From NCBI RefSeq assembly GCF_012034205.1, contig NZ_JAATEM010000023.1, positions 1 through 64,000 on the forward strand: a stretch of DNA of 64,000 bases, in the 5' to 3' direction. The DNA comes from Streptomyces composti. GTDB lineage: Bacteria > Actinomycetota > Actinomycetes > Streptomycetales > Streptomycetaceae. Position numbers and translations under genes: made by a program. The notes beneath the pieces were generated by a model that saw nothing but the letters and a program-made list of their open reading frames with translations, was not told where the DNA came from and did no database searches. Positions 1 through 8,191 of this stretch are shown piece after piece (position 1 is the stretch's first letter; every line of letters begins with the position of its first letter).

Positions 1-12
1 AACTCCTTTTGC

Positions 13-54
13 AGCTCCGGCTCTTGGGCGTACAGCCCGAGAGCCGGAGCTTTT
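13..54 (+). terminator. Intrinsic terminator at the window start
   Basis: A 17-bp stem (13-29 paired with 35-51, one G-T pair) closes a 5-nt loop and is followed by TTTT. This is a textbook rho-independent terminator for a gene upstream of the window, and it isolates the next operon from it. Confidence 0.88.
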
Positions 55-113
55 CTGCGTTGATGTAAGGTCAGGGAGCATCGTTGGCTCGTTCCCCCAC
101 AGGAGGCCCCCGG

Positions 114-731
114 GTGGAGGTCCAGGAGACTCGCGTCCAGACGGACCGTGTCCTCACCATCCCGAACATCCTCAGCATGGCGAGGCTCGTCGGCGTGCCC
201 CTGTTCCTGTGGCTCATCCTGCGGCCCGAGTTCGGCGGTCCGAAGAGTGACGGCTGGGCGCTGCTCGTCCTGGCCCTCAGCGGTGTCACCGACTATCTGG
301 ACGGCAAGCTCGCCAGGCGCTGGAATCAGATCAGCAGTCTGGGCCGGCTGCTCGATCCCGCAGCCGACCGGCTCTACATACTCTCGACCCTGGTCGGTCT
401 CACCTGGCGCGAGATTCTGCCGCTGTGGCTGACCTGTGTGCTGCTGGCGCGAGAGCTGGTTCTGCTGGTGATGGTGGGTATCCTCCGGCGTCACGGCTAT
501 CCGCCGCCGCAGGTGAACTTCCTCGGCAAGGCCGCCACGTTCAACTTGATGTATGCCTTCCCGCTGCTCCTGCTCAGTGACGGAAGTGGCTGGATCGCGT
601 CACTCGCTGCTATTTTCGGATGGGCGTTCGCCGGATGGGGTACAACCCTGTATTGGTGGGCAGGAGTCCTCTACGTGGTGCAAGTCCGCCGACTGGTCCG
701 GGCGGACGCCATGGCCGAAAGAACCCGCTGA
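114..731 (+). CDS. CDP-alcohol phosphatidyltransferase family membrane protein
   Basis: Integral membrane enzyme of the CDP-alcohol phosphatidyltransferase family, which transfers a phosphatidyl group from CDP-diacylglycerol to an alcohol (for example glycerol-3-phosphate or inositol-phosphate). The signature D-x2-D-G-x2-A-R-x8-G-x3-D-x3-D is complete (D60, D63, G64, A67, R68, G77, D81, D85), and several hydrophobic helices follow. The GTG at 114 has a perfect AGGAGG at 101-106 with 7-nt spacing, so it is preferred over the TTG at 84. A -10-like TAAGGT lies at 66-71. It heads the conserved cluster seen in mycobacteria as pgsA2 followed by DUF881 genes. The alcohol substrate cannot be read from the sequence. 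Confidence 0.9.
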   Translation: MEVQETRVQTDRVLTIPNILSMARLVGVPLFLWLILRPEFGGPKSDGWALLVLALSGVTDYLDGKLARRWNQISSLGRLLDPAADRLYILSTLVGLTWREILPLWLTCVLLARELVLLVMVGILRRHGYPPPQVNFLGKAATFNLMYAFPLLLLSDGSGWIASLAAIFGWAFAGWGTTLYWWAGVLYVVQVRRLVRADAMAERTR

Positions 732-838
732 TAGGCACGCGCATGTCGGTGCGGTCGCCCGCCTGAAAACTGTGCGGGACAATCCTGGTGGGTGAAGTCG
801 GCCAGACTCGTCGTCTCTTCGAGGAGGACGCTTCCGAC

Positions 839-3334
839 ATGAAGGCCGTTGTGATGGCCGGGGGCGAAGGCACGCGCCTGCGCCCCATGACCTCAAGCAT
901 GCCCAAGCCGCTCCTGCCGGTGGCCAATCGGCCGATCATGGAGCATGTTCTGCGGCTGCTCAAAAAGCATGGGCTCAACGAAACCGTTGTGACCGTCCAA
1001 TTCCTGGCGTCACTCGTCAAGAACTACTTCGGTGACGGCGAAGAGCTCGGCATGGAGCTCACCTATGCCAATGAGGAGAAGCCACTCGGCACCGCAGGAA
1101 GCGTCAAGAATGCCGAGGAGGCCCTCAAGGACGATGCCTTTCTCGTCATCTCCGGCGATGCACTGACCGACTTCGACCTGACCGAGCTCATCAATTTCCA
1201 CAAGGAAAAGGGCGCGATGGTCACGGTCTGCCTGACCCGCGTGCCGAATCCCCTGGAGTTCGGCATCACCATCGTGGACGAGGACGGAAAGGTCGAGCGC
1301 TTCCTGGAGAAGCCCACCTGGGGCCAGGTGTTCTCCGACACCGTGAACACCGGCATCTATGTGATGGAGCCCGAGGTCTTCGACTATGTCGAGCCCGATG
1401 TGCCCGTCGACTGGTCCGGCGATGTCTTCCCGCAGCTGATGAAGGAAGGCAAGCCGATCTACGGCTATGTCGCCGAGGGCTACTGGGAGGACGTCGGCAC
1501 CCACGAGAGCTATGTGAAGGCGCAGGCCGACGTCCTCGAGGGCAAGGTCGACGTCGACATCGACGGCTTCGAGATCTCCCCGGGCGTCTGGGTGGCCGAA
1601 GGCGCCGAGGTGCACCCCGACGCAGTGCTGCGCGGACCGCTCTACATCGGCGACTACGCCAAGGTCGAGGCCGGCGCGGAGATCCGCGAGCACACCGTCA
1701 TCGGCTCCAACGTCGTCGTCAAGAGCGGTGCCTTCCTGCACAAGGCCGTCGTGCACGACAACGTCTATGTCGGGCCGCACAGCAACCTCCGCGGCTGTGT
1801 GCTCGGCAAGAACACCGACGTCATGCGGGCGGCCCGGATCGAGGACGGCGCGGTCATCGGTGACGAGTGCCTGATCGGTGAGGAATCGATCGTCCAGGGC
1901 AATGTGCGGGTCTACCCGTTCAAGACCATCGAGGCCGGTGCCTTCGTCAACACCTCGGTCATCTGGGAGTCCAGAGGCCAGGCGCATCTCTTCGGCGCCC
2001 GCGGCGTCTCCGGCATCCTCAACGTCGAGATCACCCCCGAGCTGGCCGTGCGGCTGGCCGGTGCCTATGCGACGACCCTCAAGAAGGGCTCGACGGTCAC
2101 CACCGCCCGCGACCACTCCCGCGGTGCCCGCGCGCTCAAGCGGGCCGTCATCTCCGCGCTGCAGGCCAGCGCCATCGACGTGCGCGACCTGGAGAACGTG
2201 CCGCTGCCCGTGGCCCGGCAGCAGACCGCGCGGGGCAGCGCCGGCGGCATCATGATCCGGACCACGCCCGGTGTGCCGGACTCCGTCGACATCATGTTCT
2301 TCGACGGCAACGGCGCCGACCTCTCCCAGGCCAGCCAGCGCAAGCTGGACCGCGTGTTCGCACGCCAGGAGTACCGGCGTGCCTTCCCCGGCGAGATCGG
2401 CGACCTGCACTTCCCGTCCAGCGTCTTCGACTCGTACACCGGCTCGCTGCTGCGCAATGTCGACATCACCGGGATCGCCGAGTCCGGGCTGAAGGTCGTC
2501 GTGGACGCCTCCAACGGAAGCGCCGGTCTGGTGCTGCCGAGCCTGCTCGGCAAGCTCGGGGTGGACTCGCTGACCATCAACCCCGGACTGGACGAGTCCC
2601 GGCCGACCGAGACGGCCGACCAGCGGCGTTCGGGACTGGTCCGGCTCGGGGAGATCGTGGCCTCCTCGGGCGCCGCGTTCGGTGTGCGCTTCGACCCGGT
2701 CGGCGAGCGGCTCTCGCTGGTCGACGAGAAGGGCCGGATCATCGAGGACGACCGTGCCCTGCTGGTGATGCTGGACCTGATCGCGGCCGAGCGGCGCAGT
2801 GGCCGGGTGGCGCTCCCGGTGACCACCACCCGGATCGCCGAGCAGGTGGCCGCGTATCACGGCACCCAGGTCGAGTGGACGACGACCTCGCCGGACGACC
2901 TCACCCGCGTCGGCCGCGAGGACGGCACCATTTTCGGCGGTGACGGTAAGGGCGGCTTCATCGTCCCCGAGTTCAGCAGTGTCTACGACGGCACCGCGGC
3001 CTTCGTCCGGCTGATCGGCCTGGTCGCGCGCACGCAGCTGACTCTCAGCCAGATCGACGCGCGCATCCCGCGGGCGCATGTGATCAAGCGGGACCTGGCG
3101 ACCCCGTGGGCGGTCAAGGGCCTGGTGATGCGCCGGGTCGTCGAGGCGGCCGGCGACCGCCATGTGGACACCACCGACGGCGTGCGGGTGGTCGAGGCCG
3201 ACGGCCGCTGGGTGATGGTGCTGCCCGACCCGGCCGAGGCGGTCACGCACCTGTGGGCCGAGGGGCCCGACGACGCCTCCGCGCAGGCGCTGCTCGACGA
3301 GTGGTCGGCGGTGGTGGACAGCGCGGGCCGGTGA
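839..3334 (+). CDS. Mannose-1-phosphate guanylyltransferase-type nucleotidyltransferase fused to a degenerate phosphomannomutase domain
   Basis: 831-residue, three-part protein. Residues 1 to about 235 are a nucleotidyltransferase with the MAGGEGTRLRP loop and PKPLLPV motif, activating a sugar-1-phosphate. About 245-375 is a left-handed beta-helix of hexapeptide repeats. About 380-831 resembles phosphomannomutase. The usual phosphoserine loop TASHNP is replaced by RTTPGVPD (474-481), and the metal loop DGDxDR reads DPVGER (619-624), so this domain is probably not catalytic. The ATG at 839 follows AGGAGG at 822-827; the GTG at 788 is rejected. The family is usually annotated as GDP-mannose synthesis, but cyanobacterial proteins with the same architecture (CugP) make UDP-glucose, so the sugar and nucleotide are uncertain. 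Confidence 0.88.
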   Translation: MKAVVMAGGEGTRLRPMTSSMPKPLLPVANRPIMEHVLRLLKKHGLNETVVTVQFLASLVKNYFGDGEELGMELTYANEEKPLGTAGSVKNAEEALKDDAFLVISGDALTDFDLTELINFHKEKGAMVTVCLTRVPNPLEFGITIVDEDGKVERFLEKPTWGQVFSDTVNTGIYVMEPEVFDYVEPDVPVDWSGDVFPQLMKEGKPIYGYVAEGYWEDVGTHESYVKAQADVLEGKVDVDIDGFEISPGVWVAEGAEVHPDAVLRGPLYIGDYAKVEAGAEIREHTVIGSNVVVKSGAFLHKAVVHDNVYVGPHSNLRGCVLGKNTDVMRAARIEDGAVIGDECLIGEESIVQGNVRVYPFKTIEAGAFVNTSVIWESRGQAHLFGARGVSGILNVEITPELAVRLAGAYATTLKKGSTVTTARDHSRGARALKRAVISALQASAIDVRDLENVPLPVARQQTARGSAGGIMIRTTPGVPDSVDIMFFDGNGADLSQASQRKLDRVFARQEYRRAFPGEIGDLHFPSSVFDSYTGSLLRNVDITGIAESGLKVVVDASNGSAGLVLPSLLGKLGVDSLTINPGLDESRPTETADQRRSGLVRLGEIVASSGAAFGVRFDPVGERLSLVDEKGRIIEDDRALLVMLDLIAAERRSGRVALPVTTTRIAEQVAAYHGTQVEWTTTSPDDLTRVGREDGTIFGGDGKGGFIVPEFSSVYDGTAAFVRLIGLVARTQLTLSQIDARIPRAHVIKRDLATPWAVKGLVMRRVVEAAGDRHVDTTDGVRVVEADGRWVMVLPDPAEAVTHLWAEGPDDASAQALLDEWSAVVDSAGR

Positions 3335-3460
3335 CGGCGAACCCTGAAGGACCCTGAAACCGACCGGGCCCGTGTGCCGGGCGTGCCCCGACAGGGGGTC
3401 GCCCGGCACACGGGCAGGGTCGTTCGAAGACAGTGGGCGCGGCGTGCGACGATGTGCGGC

Positions 3461-4363
3461 ATGCCGCAGCAACCCCCCGTTCGGAGCACTCCCCAGCGGC
3501 CGCCGCGCCCGGATGCGTCGATGTCGTTGCTCACCAACGTCATGGACCACAGTCTCGACGACGGCTACGCCGAGGCCGCCGCCCGGAAGAGGGCCGAGGG
3601 GGAGGGGGGCCTGCCGAGGACGCTGAGGGCCAAGCTGGGGCTCGCCGCGGGTCTGGTGCTGGCCGCCCTGGTGGTGACCGTGGGAGCGGCGCAGGCACGG
3701 GTGGCCGCACCCGTCGTCGCCAAGGAGCGCGAGGAGCTGATCGACCGGATCGACCGGGAGACCGCGGTCGCCGACCGGCTGGAGAAGAGCGTCGACGAAC
3801 TGCGGGAGGAGGTCAGCGCCCGGCAGCGCGAGGCGATCGGGCACGGCGGCAGCGGTGACCGGTCCGAACTGGTCGGCATCCTGTCCGGCGCCACGCCGGT
3901 GCACGGGCCCGGAGTGAAGCTCGTGGTCGACGACGCCAGGGACGCGAGCGCGGGCGGTGACGGTGACCCCCGTTCCACCTCCGGGTTCTCCGACACGGGC
4001 CGGGTCCGCGACCGTGACATGCAGCGCGTGATCAACGGGCTGTGGGAGTCCGGCGCAGAGGCCGTCGCGATCAACGGACAGCGGCTCACGGCCCTGTCGG
4101 CGATCAGGGCGGCGGGCGACGCGATACTGGTCGACAACAGGCCGCTGGTGCCGCCGTACACGGTGCTGGCGGTGGGGAACGGCCGGAATCTCAGCGACCG
4201 GTTCCAGAACAGCGCGGACGGGCTGTATCTGCACGCCCTGCAGGAGAACTACGGCATCCGGACCGCCCTCTCCGTCGAGGACGACCTCCGGCTGCCCGCC
4301 GCACCCAGCGTCATCGTGCGCACCGCACAGCCGATATCCGAAACCGAGAAGGGCACATCGTGA
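3461..4363 (+). CDS. DUF881 family membrane-anchored protein (first copy)
   Basis: About 300 residues: a Pro-rich cytoplasmic N-terminus, one transmembrane helix near 58-78, a charged coiled-coil segment near 85-125, then the DUF881 domain with the conserved GPG (HGPGVKL) and NGLWESGAEA/INGQRL motifs. DUF881 proteins resemble the FtsB-like topology of one membrane helix plus an extracytoplasmic coiled coil, but their role is unknown. It is translationally coupled to the next gene by a 4-bp GTGA overlap. Start choice is uncertain: ATGs at 3452, 3461 and 3521 are all in frame and none has a strong Shine-Dalgarno sequence. Confidence 0.82.
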   Translation: MPQQPPVRSTPQRPPRPDASMSLLTNVMDHSLDDGYAEAAARKRAEGEGGLPRTLRAKLGLAAGLVLAALVVTVGAAQARVAAPVVAKEREELIDRIDRETAVADRLEKSVDELREEVSARQREAIGHGGSGDRSELVGILSGATPVHGPGVKLVVDDARDASAGGDGDPRSTSGFSDTGRVRDRDMQRVINGLWESGAEAVAINGQRLTALSAIRAAGDAILVDNRPLVPPYTVLAVGNGRNLSDRFQNSADGLYLHALQENYGIRTALSVEDDLRLPAAPSVIVRTAQPISETEKGTS

Positions 4364-4692
4364 TCGCCGTACTGGGCCTCGTCGTGGGAGTCGTGGCCGG
4401 CCTGTTGGTCCGGCCCGAGGTTCCTGCCGCCGTCGAGCCGTATCTCCCGATCGCCGTGGTGGCGGCGCTGGACGCCGTCTTCGGCGGCTTCCGGGCCATG
4501 CTCGACGGGATATTCGACGACAAGGTCTTCGTGGTGTCGTTCCTGTCCAACGTGGTCGTGGCCGCGCTGATCGTGTTCCTCGGCGACAAGCTGGGCGTGG
4601 GCGCGCAGCTGTCCACCGGTGTCGTGGTGGTCCTCGGCATCCGCATCTTCTCCAACGCCGCGGCGATCCGCCGGCACGTGTTCCGGGCGTGA
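4360..4692 (+). CDS. Small basic protein (Sbp family, DUF1290)
   Basis: 110-residue, highly hydrophobic membrane protein with about four short transmembrane segments. The conserved core covers FGGFRAMLDGIFDDKVFV, and it ends in a basic RIFSNAAAIRRHVFRA-like tail. Sbp family members sit between DUF881 genes in nearly all actinobacteria; Bacillus has an sbp gene next to the ftsAZ operon, which hints at an envelope or division role. The GTG start at 4360 overlaps the upstream stop (GTGA) and the stop overlaps the next GTG start, so three proteins are probably made together. Confidence 0.9.
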   Translation: MIAVLGLVVGVVAGLLVRPEVPAAVEPYLPIAVVAALDAVFGGFRAMLDGIFDDKVFVVSFLSNVVVAALIVFLGDKLGVGAQLSTGVVVVLGIRIFSNAAAIRRHVFRA

Positions 4693-5699
4693 GGCCGATG
4701 AGCGAGCAGGACGACGAGCGCGAGCGCGGGCCCGAGCAGCCCGGCGGGCCGGAGCACGGCGGCGCACGCGAGCAGGGGGCGCCCGGGCGGGCGGGCGGCG
4801 GCCGGCCGAAGGCCGCGCCCCCGGCGGCGCGGGCGGGCGGGCTGCGCAAGGAGCTGCCGGAGGAGGTGCCGGGAGAGGCGAGAGCCGGCGGCAAGACCGG
4901 GGCCGAGGCGGGCGCGGCGCACCCCGCGGGGCAGGCGGGCGACCGGCGGGAGTCCGGCTCCGCTGCCGCGCCGGAGCTCACCGGGCGGCAGCGGCTGATC
5001 AACGGGCTGTGGCCGCCGCGCGTCACCCGGGCCCAACTCATCGTGGCGCTGCTGCTGTTCGGCCTCGGCTTCGGCCTGGCCGTCCAGGTGGCCTCCAACA
5101 GCGAGACCGACAGCGCCCTGCGCGGTGCCCGCCAGGAGGATCTGGTGCGCATTCTCGATGAACTCGACGACCGCACCCAGCGTCTAGAGGACGAGAAGCA
5201 AGGGCTCGAGAAGCAGCGCGACGAGCTGGAGAACAGCTCCGACCAGGCCGAGGAGGCCCGCAGGCAGACGATCGAGAAGGAACGGCAACTCGGCGTGCTG
5301 GCGGGCACCGTGGCGGCTCAGGGCCCGGGCATCACGATGACCATCGAGGACACGAAGGGGACGGTCGAGGCGGACATGCTGCTCGACGCCATCCAGGAGC
5401 TGCGCGCCGCCGGGGCCGAGGCGATCCAGGTGAACGGCGTGCGGGTCGTCGCCGGGACCTACCTCGCGGATTCGGGCAACGGAGTGAGCGTCGACGGGAA
5501 CAAGATCAACGCCCCCTATCGTTTCAAGGTCATCGGCAAGCCGCAGGACCTGGAGCCGGCTCTCAACATTCCCGGAGGCGTGGTGCAGACTCTCGAGAAG
5601 GAACAGGCCACCGTAGCCGTGGAACGGTCGACCAAGATCGTCGTGGATGCCTTGCGAGCGGCGAAGCGGCCTGACTACGCTCGGTCGTCCTCGCAGTGA
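4689..5699 (+). CDS. DUF881 family membrane-anchored protein (second copy)
   Basis: 336 residues. The first ~100 are low-complexity, rich in Gly, Ala, Glu and Arg and probably disordered. One membrane helix lies near 117-137, a coiled coil near 148-200, then a DUF881 domain with AQGPGITMTI and RAAGAEAIQVNGVRV motifs matching the copy at 3461. The GTG at 4689 overlaps the upstream stop (GTGA); ATG at 4698 is an equally possible start. The Sbp-flanked duplication suggests a heteromeric membrane complex; that is inference. Confidence 0.85.
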   Translation: MRPMSEQDDERERGPEQPGGPEHGGAREQGAPGRAGGGRPKAAPPAARAGGLRKELPEEVPGEARAGGKTGAEAGAAHPAGQAGDRRESGSAAAPELTGRQRLINGLWPPRVTRAQLIVALLLFGLGFGLAVQVASNSETDSALRGARQEDLVRILDELDDRTQRLEDEKQGLEKQRDELENSSDQAEEARRQTIEKERQLGVLAGTVAAQGPGITMTIEDTKGTVEADMLLDAIQELRAAGAEAIQVNGVRVVAGTYLADSGNGVSVDGNKINAPYRFKVIGKPQDLEPALNIPGGVVQTLEKEQATVAVERSTKIVVDALRAAKRPDYARSSSQ

Positions 5700-5889
5700 A
5701 CGGGGGGTATGCGGGGGGCGTCCGGCGCGGGCATGAGGTTGCGGGGGGTCGGCGCACCGATTGGCTGGTGCGTGGTGGAAACTGTCTGGTGGATACGGAC
5801 GTTGTGAGGATGTCCGGGTCGGCCAGAGTGTTCAGTCAGGGTTCGTCCTGCCCCACGGGCGGGTCTGTTTCGGTCAAGGGGAATCGCCC

Positions 5890-6693
5890 GTGAAGTTGTT
5901 TGCGAAGTTGTTCGGCAAGAGCGCGCGAGAGGGCAGCGGCGACGCCACCTCTCAGCACCGCGCACAGTCCGAGGCGGAAGGGCAGCGTCCGCTGTTCCGG
6001 GACGAGGTCGGCGGCCAGGGCGCGCCGTCGGTTGACCCCGCCCAGCAGGGCGGCATAGGTTTCGGACAACCGTCAACCTCAGGTACGGGTGGAGACTTTT
6101 CGGACCCGTACGCGTCCCAAGTCCCTGGTGGGCAGCCGCGGCAGGAGGATCCGTCCATGTCGGCCCTGGTGTGTACGAGGTGCGGTAACCGCAATGCGGA
6201 GAACAGCCGCTTCTGCTCCAATTGCGGCGCCCCGCTGAGGCCCGGTGTCACGCCGGAGCGGTCCTCCGAGACGACGTCCACCATCTCCATCTCCGGTATC
6301 GAGGCCTACGACGCCGAGACGACCGGGCAGACGCAGGTGCCGGCGCTCTCTCCCGAGGCGCAGGCGGCCGTGGACGCCCTGCCCATGGGGTCGGCGCTGC
6401 TGGTGGTGCGCCGCGGGCCGAACGCGGGCAGCCGCTTCCTGCTCGACGGCGACCTGACCACGGCCGGCCGTCATCCGCAGAGCGACATCTTCCTGGACGA
6501 CGTGACCGTCTCCCGTCGGCACGTGGAGTTCCGCCGGGGCCCGGACGGTTCCTTCACCGTCGCGGACGTGGGCAGCCTGAACGGCACCTATGTCAACCGC
6601 GAGCGGATCGACCAGGTCGCCCTGTCCAACGGCGACGAGGTGCAGATCGGCAAGTACCGGCTGGTCTTCTACACGAGCCAGCGGGGCTACTGA
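5890..6693 (+). CDS. garA: GarA/OdhI-like FHA domain protein with zinc ribbon
   Basis: 267 residues. It opens with MKLFAKLFGK, a short basic amphipathic helix typical of peripheral membrane attachment. A low-complexity linker follows, then a double CxxC zinc ribbon (CTRCGN...CSNCGA, about 94-112), an ETTS motif near 124-128, and a C-terminal FHA phosphothreonine-binding domain with GRHPQSD, SRRH and LNGTYVN. In mycobacterial GarA and corynebacterial OdhI the ETTS threonines are phosphorylated by Ser/Thr kinases, which releases control of 2-oxoglutarate metabolism. GTG 5890 has AAGGGGA 7 nt upstream. A second start, ATG 6157, has a better AGGAGG. The neighbouring ftsR-type gene matches the Mycobacterium/Corynebacterium order, although gcvH is absent here. 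Confidence 0.88.
   Translation: MKLFAKLFGKSAREGSGDATSQHRAQSEAEGQRPLFRDEVGGQGAPSVDPAQQGGIGFGQPSTSGTGGDFSDPYASQVPGGQPRQEDPSMSALVCTRCGNRNAENSRFCSNCGAPLRPGVTPERSSETTSTISISGIEAYDAETTGQTQVPALSPEAQAAVDALPMGSALLVVRRGPNAGSRFLLDGDLTTAGRHPQSDIFLDDVTVSRRHVEFRRGPDGSFTVADVGSLNGTYVNRERIDQVALSNGDEVQIGKYRLVFYTSQRGY
6143..6159 (+). promoter_or_regulatory. Strong internal ribosome-binding site within the FHA gene
   Basis: AGGAGG at 6143-6148 lies 8 nt before an in-frame ATG at 6157. Initiation here would give a 178-residue protein that starts just before the zinc ribbon and lacks the amphipathic N-terminus. Whether it is used cannot be decided from sequence; it is stronger than the site serving GTG 5890. Confidence 0.55.
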
Positions 6694-6731
6694 CCCTCCC
6701 CGGACGCCGACCGGGGACCGAGGGAAGGTTC

Positions 6732-7472
6732 ATGCCTCATACACCGAGCGGCGGTGCCGGGCACGGCACCGCCGCACCGGACACCGGACTGATGAGCATC
6801 GGCACGGTGCTGAACGTGCTGCGCGAGGAGTTCCCCGAGGTCACCATCTCCAAGATCCGCTTCCTGGAGTCGGAGGGGCTGGTCGAGCCGCGGCGGACCC
6901 CGTCGGGATACCGCAAGTTCAGCGCCGCCGATGTCGAGCGCCTCGGCCTGGTGCTCAGGATGCAGCGGGACATGTATCTGCCGCTGAAGGTGATCCGGGA
7001 GCATCTGGCGGCGATGGAGCGCGGCGAGGCGGTACGGCTGCCCGCGGTGGGCGGCCGGCGGGACGTGCACAGCGCCGTCGAGTCCACGGCGGACGGGCCC
7101 GTCGCGGCCCGTATCGGCCGGGAGCAGCTGCTCGCGGCGGCCGGCATCGACGAGCGGACGCTCGCCGAGTGGGAGTCGTACGGGCTGCTCACCCAGGTGG
7201 AGGACGGCGTCTACGACGCCGAGGCGGTCACCATCGCCGAGCTGGTCGGCGAACTGGGGCGGCACGGTATCGAGCCGCGTCACCTCAGGGCCATGAAGGC
7301 GGCCGCGGACCGGGAGGCCGGTCTGGTGGAGCAGGTCGTCGCCCCGCTCAGACGGCACCGCAACCCGCAGACCAGGGCCCGTGCCGAGGCCCGTACCAAG
7401 GAGCTGGCCGGGCTGACGGTGAAGCTGCACGCGGCGCTGGTGCGGACGGCGCTCGGCGTCCGTCAGCCCTGA
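6732..7472 (+). CDS. ftsR: MerR family transcriptional regulator, FtsR type
   Basis: 246 residues. After a ~20-residue tail comes a MerR winged helix: MSIGTVLNVLREEFPEVTIS, then ISKIRFLESEGLVEPRRTPS-type recognition elements. A second, longer C-terminal domain (about 115-246) contains another helix-turn-helix-like stretch. It matches mycobacterial Rv1828 and corynebacterial FtsR, which activates ftsZ, by both architecture and position directly after the GarA/OdhI gene. The ATG at 6732 has GAGGGA at 6720-6725. Effector unknown. Confidence 0.85.
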   Translation: MPHTPSGGAGHGTAAPDTGLMSIGTVLNVLREEFPEVTISKIRFLESEGLVEPRRTPSGYRKFSAADVERLGLVLRMQRDMYLPLKVIREHLAAMERGEAVRLPAVGGRRDVHSAVESTADGPVAARIGREQLLAAAGIDERTLAEWESYGLLTQVEDGVYDAEAVTIAELVGELGRHGIEPRHLRAMKAAADREAGLVEQVVAPLRRHRNPQTRARAEARTKELAGLTVKLHAALVRTALGVRQP

Positions 7473-7542
7473 CCGGGAATCCTGTGACGCCGGATCCGCC
7501 ACCCGATCCCGGTCCGACTACCCAAACGTCCCGGGCACGGCC

Positions 7543-7557
7543 TAGGGTTGCTGTGTG
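7543..7557 (+). promoter_or_regulatory. Probable leaderless promoter -10 for the bifunctional nuclease gene
   Basis: TAGGGT at 7543-7548 ends 6 nt before the GTG at 7555, the distance expected if transcription starts at the start codon. No convincing -35 is visible. Confidence 0.5.
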
Positions 7558-8028
7558 AACGAGCTCGATGTCGTAGGTGTCCGGGTCGAAATGCCCTCCA
7601 ACCAACCGATCGTGCTGCTGCGTGAAGTGGGAGGGGACCGCTACCTCCCCATCTGGATCGGACCGGGGGAGGCGACGGCCATCGCCTTCGCCCAGCAGGG
7701 CATGGCTCCCGCACGGCCGCTGACCCACGACCTGTTCAAGGACGTGCTCGAGGCCGTGGGCCAGGAGCTCACGGAAGTGCGCATCACGGATCTGCGTGAG
7801 GGCGTCTTCTACGCGGAGCTGGTCTTCGCGAGCGGGGTGGAGGTGAGCGCCCGCCCGTCCGACGCCATAGCGCTGGCGCTGCGTACCGGGACGCCGATCT
7901 ACGGCAGTGACACGGTGCTCGACGACGCCGGCATCGCCATCCCCGACGAACAGGAGGACGAGGTCGAGAAGTTCCGCGAGTTCCTGGACCAGATCTCGCC
8001 GGAGGACTTCGGGACCAGCAGCCAGTGA
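7555..8028 (+). CDS. Bifunctional nuclease family protein (DUF151)
   Basis: 157-residue cytoplasmic protein of the BFN/DUF151 family. The core has the LREVGGDRYLPIWIGPGEA opening, conserved ARPLTHDLF, and SARPSDAIALALRTGTPIY. Plant members have RNase/DNase activity; bacterial members are largely uncharacterised. It lies between two MerR genes, the same arrangement as Rv1828-Rv1829-Rv1830. It has no Shine-Dalgarno sequence and is probably leaderless. The acidic C-terminal tail (DEQEDEVEKF) is typical of the actinobacterial form. Confidence 0.88.
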   Translation: MNELDVVGVRVEMPSNQPIVLLREVGGDRYLPIWIGPGEATAIAFAQQGMAPARPLTHDLFKDVLEAVGQELTEVRITDLREGVFYAELVFASGVEVSARPSDAIALALRTGTPIYGSDTVLDDAGIAIPDEQEDEVEKFREFLDQISPEDFGTSSQ

Positions 8029-8132
8029 CCGACCGCCCCGCCAGAGGCCATTCGGCTACCCTTTCCCGGCGGACGGGCACGGGAAACCACTCTTAGGGTG
8101 ATTATCACTCGGCGTGCCGAGTGTGGCGATCG

Positions 8133-8161
8133 TTGACGCACCCTTGGTGACTGCCTACCGT
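8133..8161 (+). promoter_or_regulatory. Vegetative (HrdB-type) promoter for the second MerR gene
   Basis: TTGACG (8133-8138), 17-bp spacer, TACCGT (8156-8161). Transcription would start near 8168, about 24 nt before GTG 8192. Confidence 0.75.
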
Positions 8162-8191
8162 CGAGGAGGCAGGTCAAGGACGGAGGTCGGC

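Noticed and set aside
788..838. Extended N-terminus of the nucleotidyltransferase from GTG 788
   Set aside because: The extension precedes the AGGAGG serving ATG 839 and is not part of the nucleotidyltransferase fold.
1010..5308. 1432-codon open frame on the minus strand
   Set aside because: It lies opposite the nucleotidyltransferase, DUF881 and Sbp genes. High GC codon bias on the sense strand removes stop codons from the antisense frame; the translation is Arg/Pro/His-rich with no domains.
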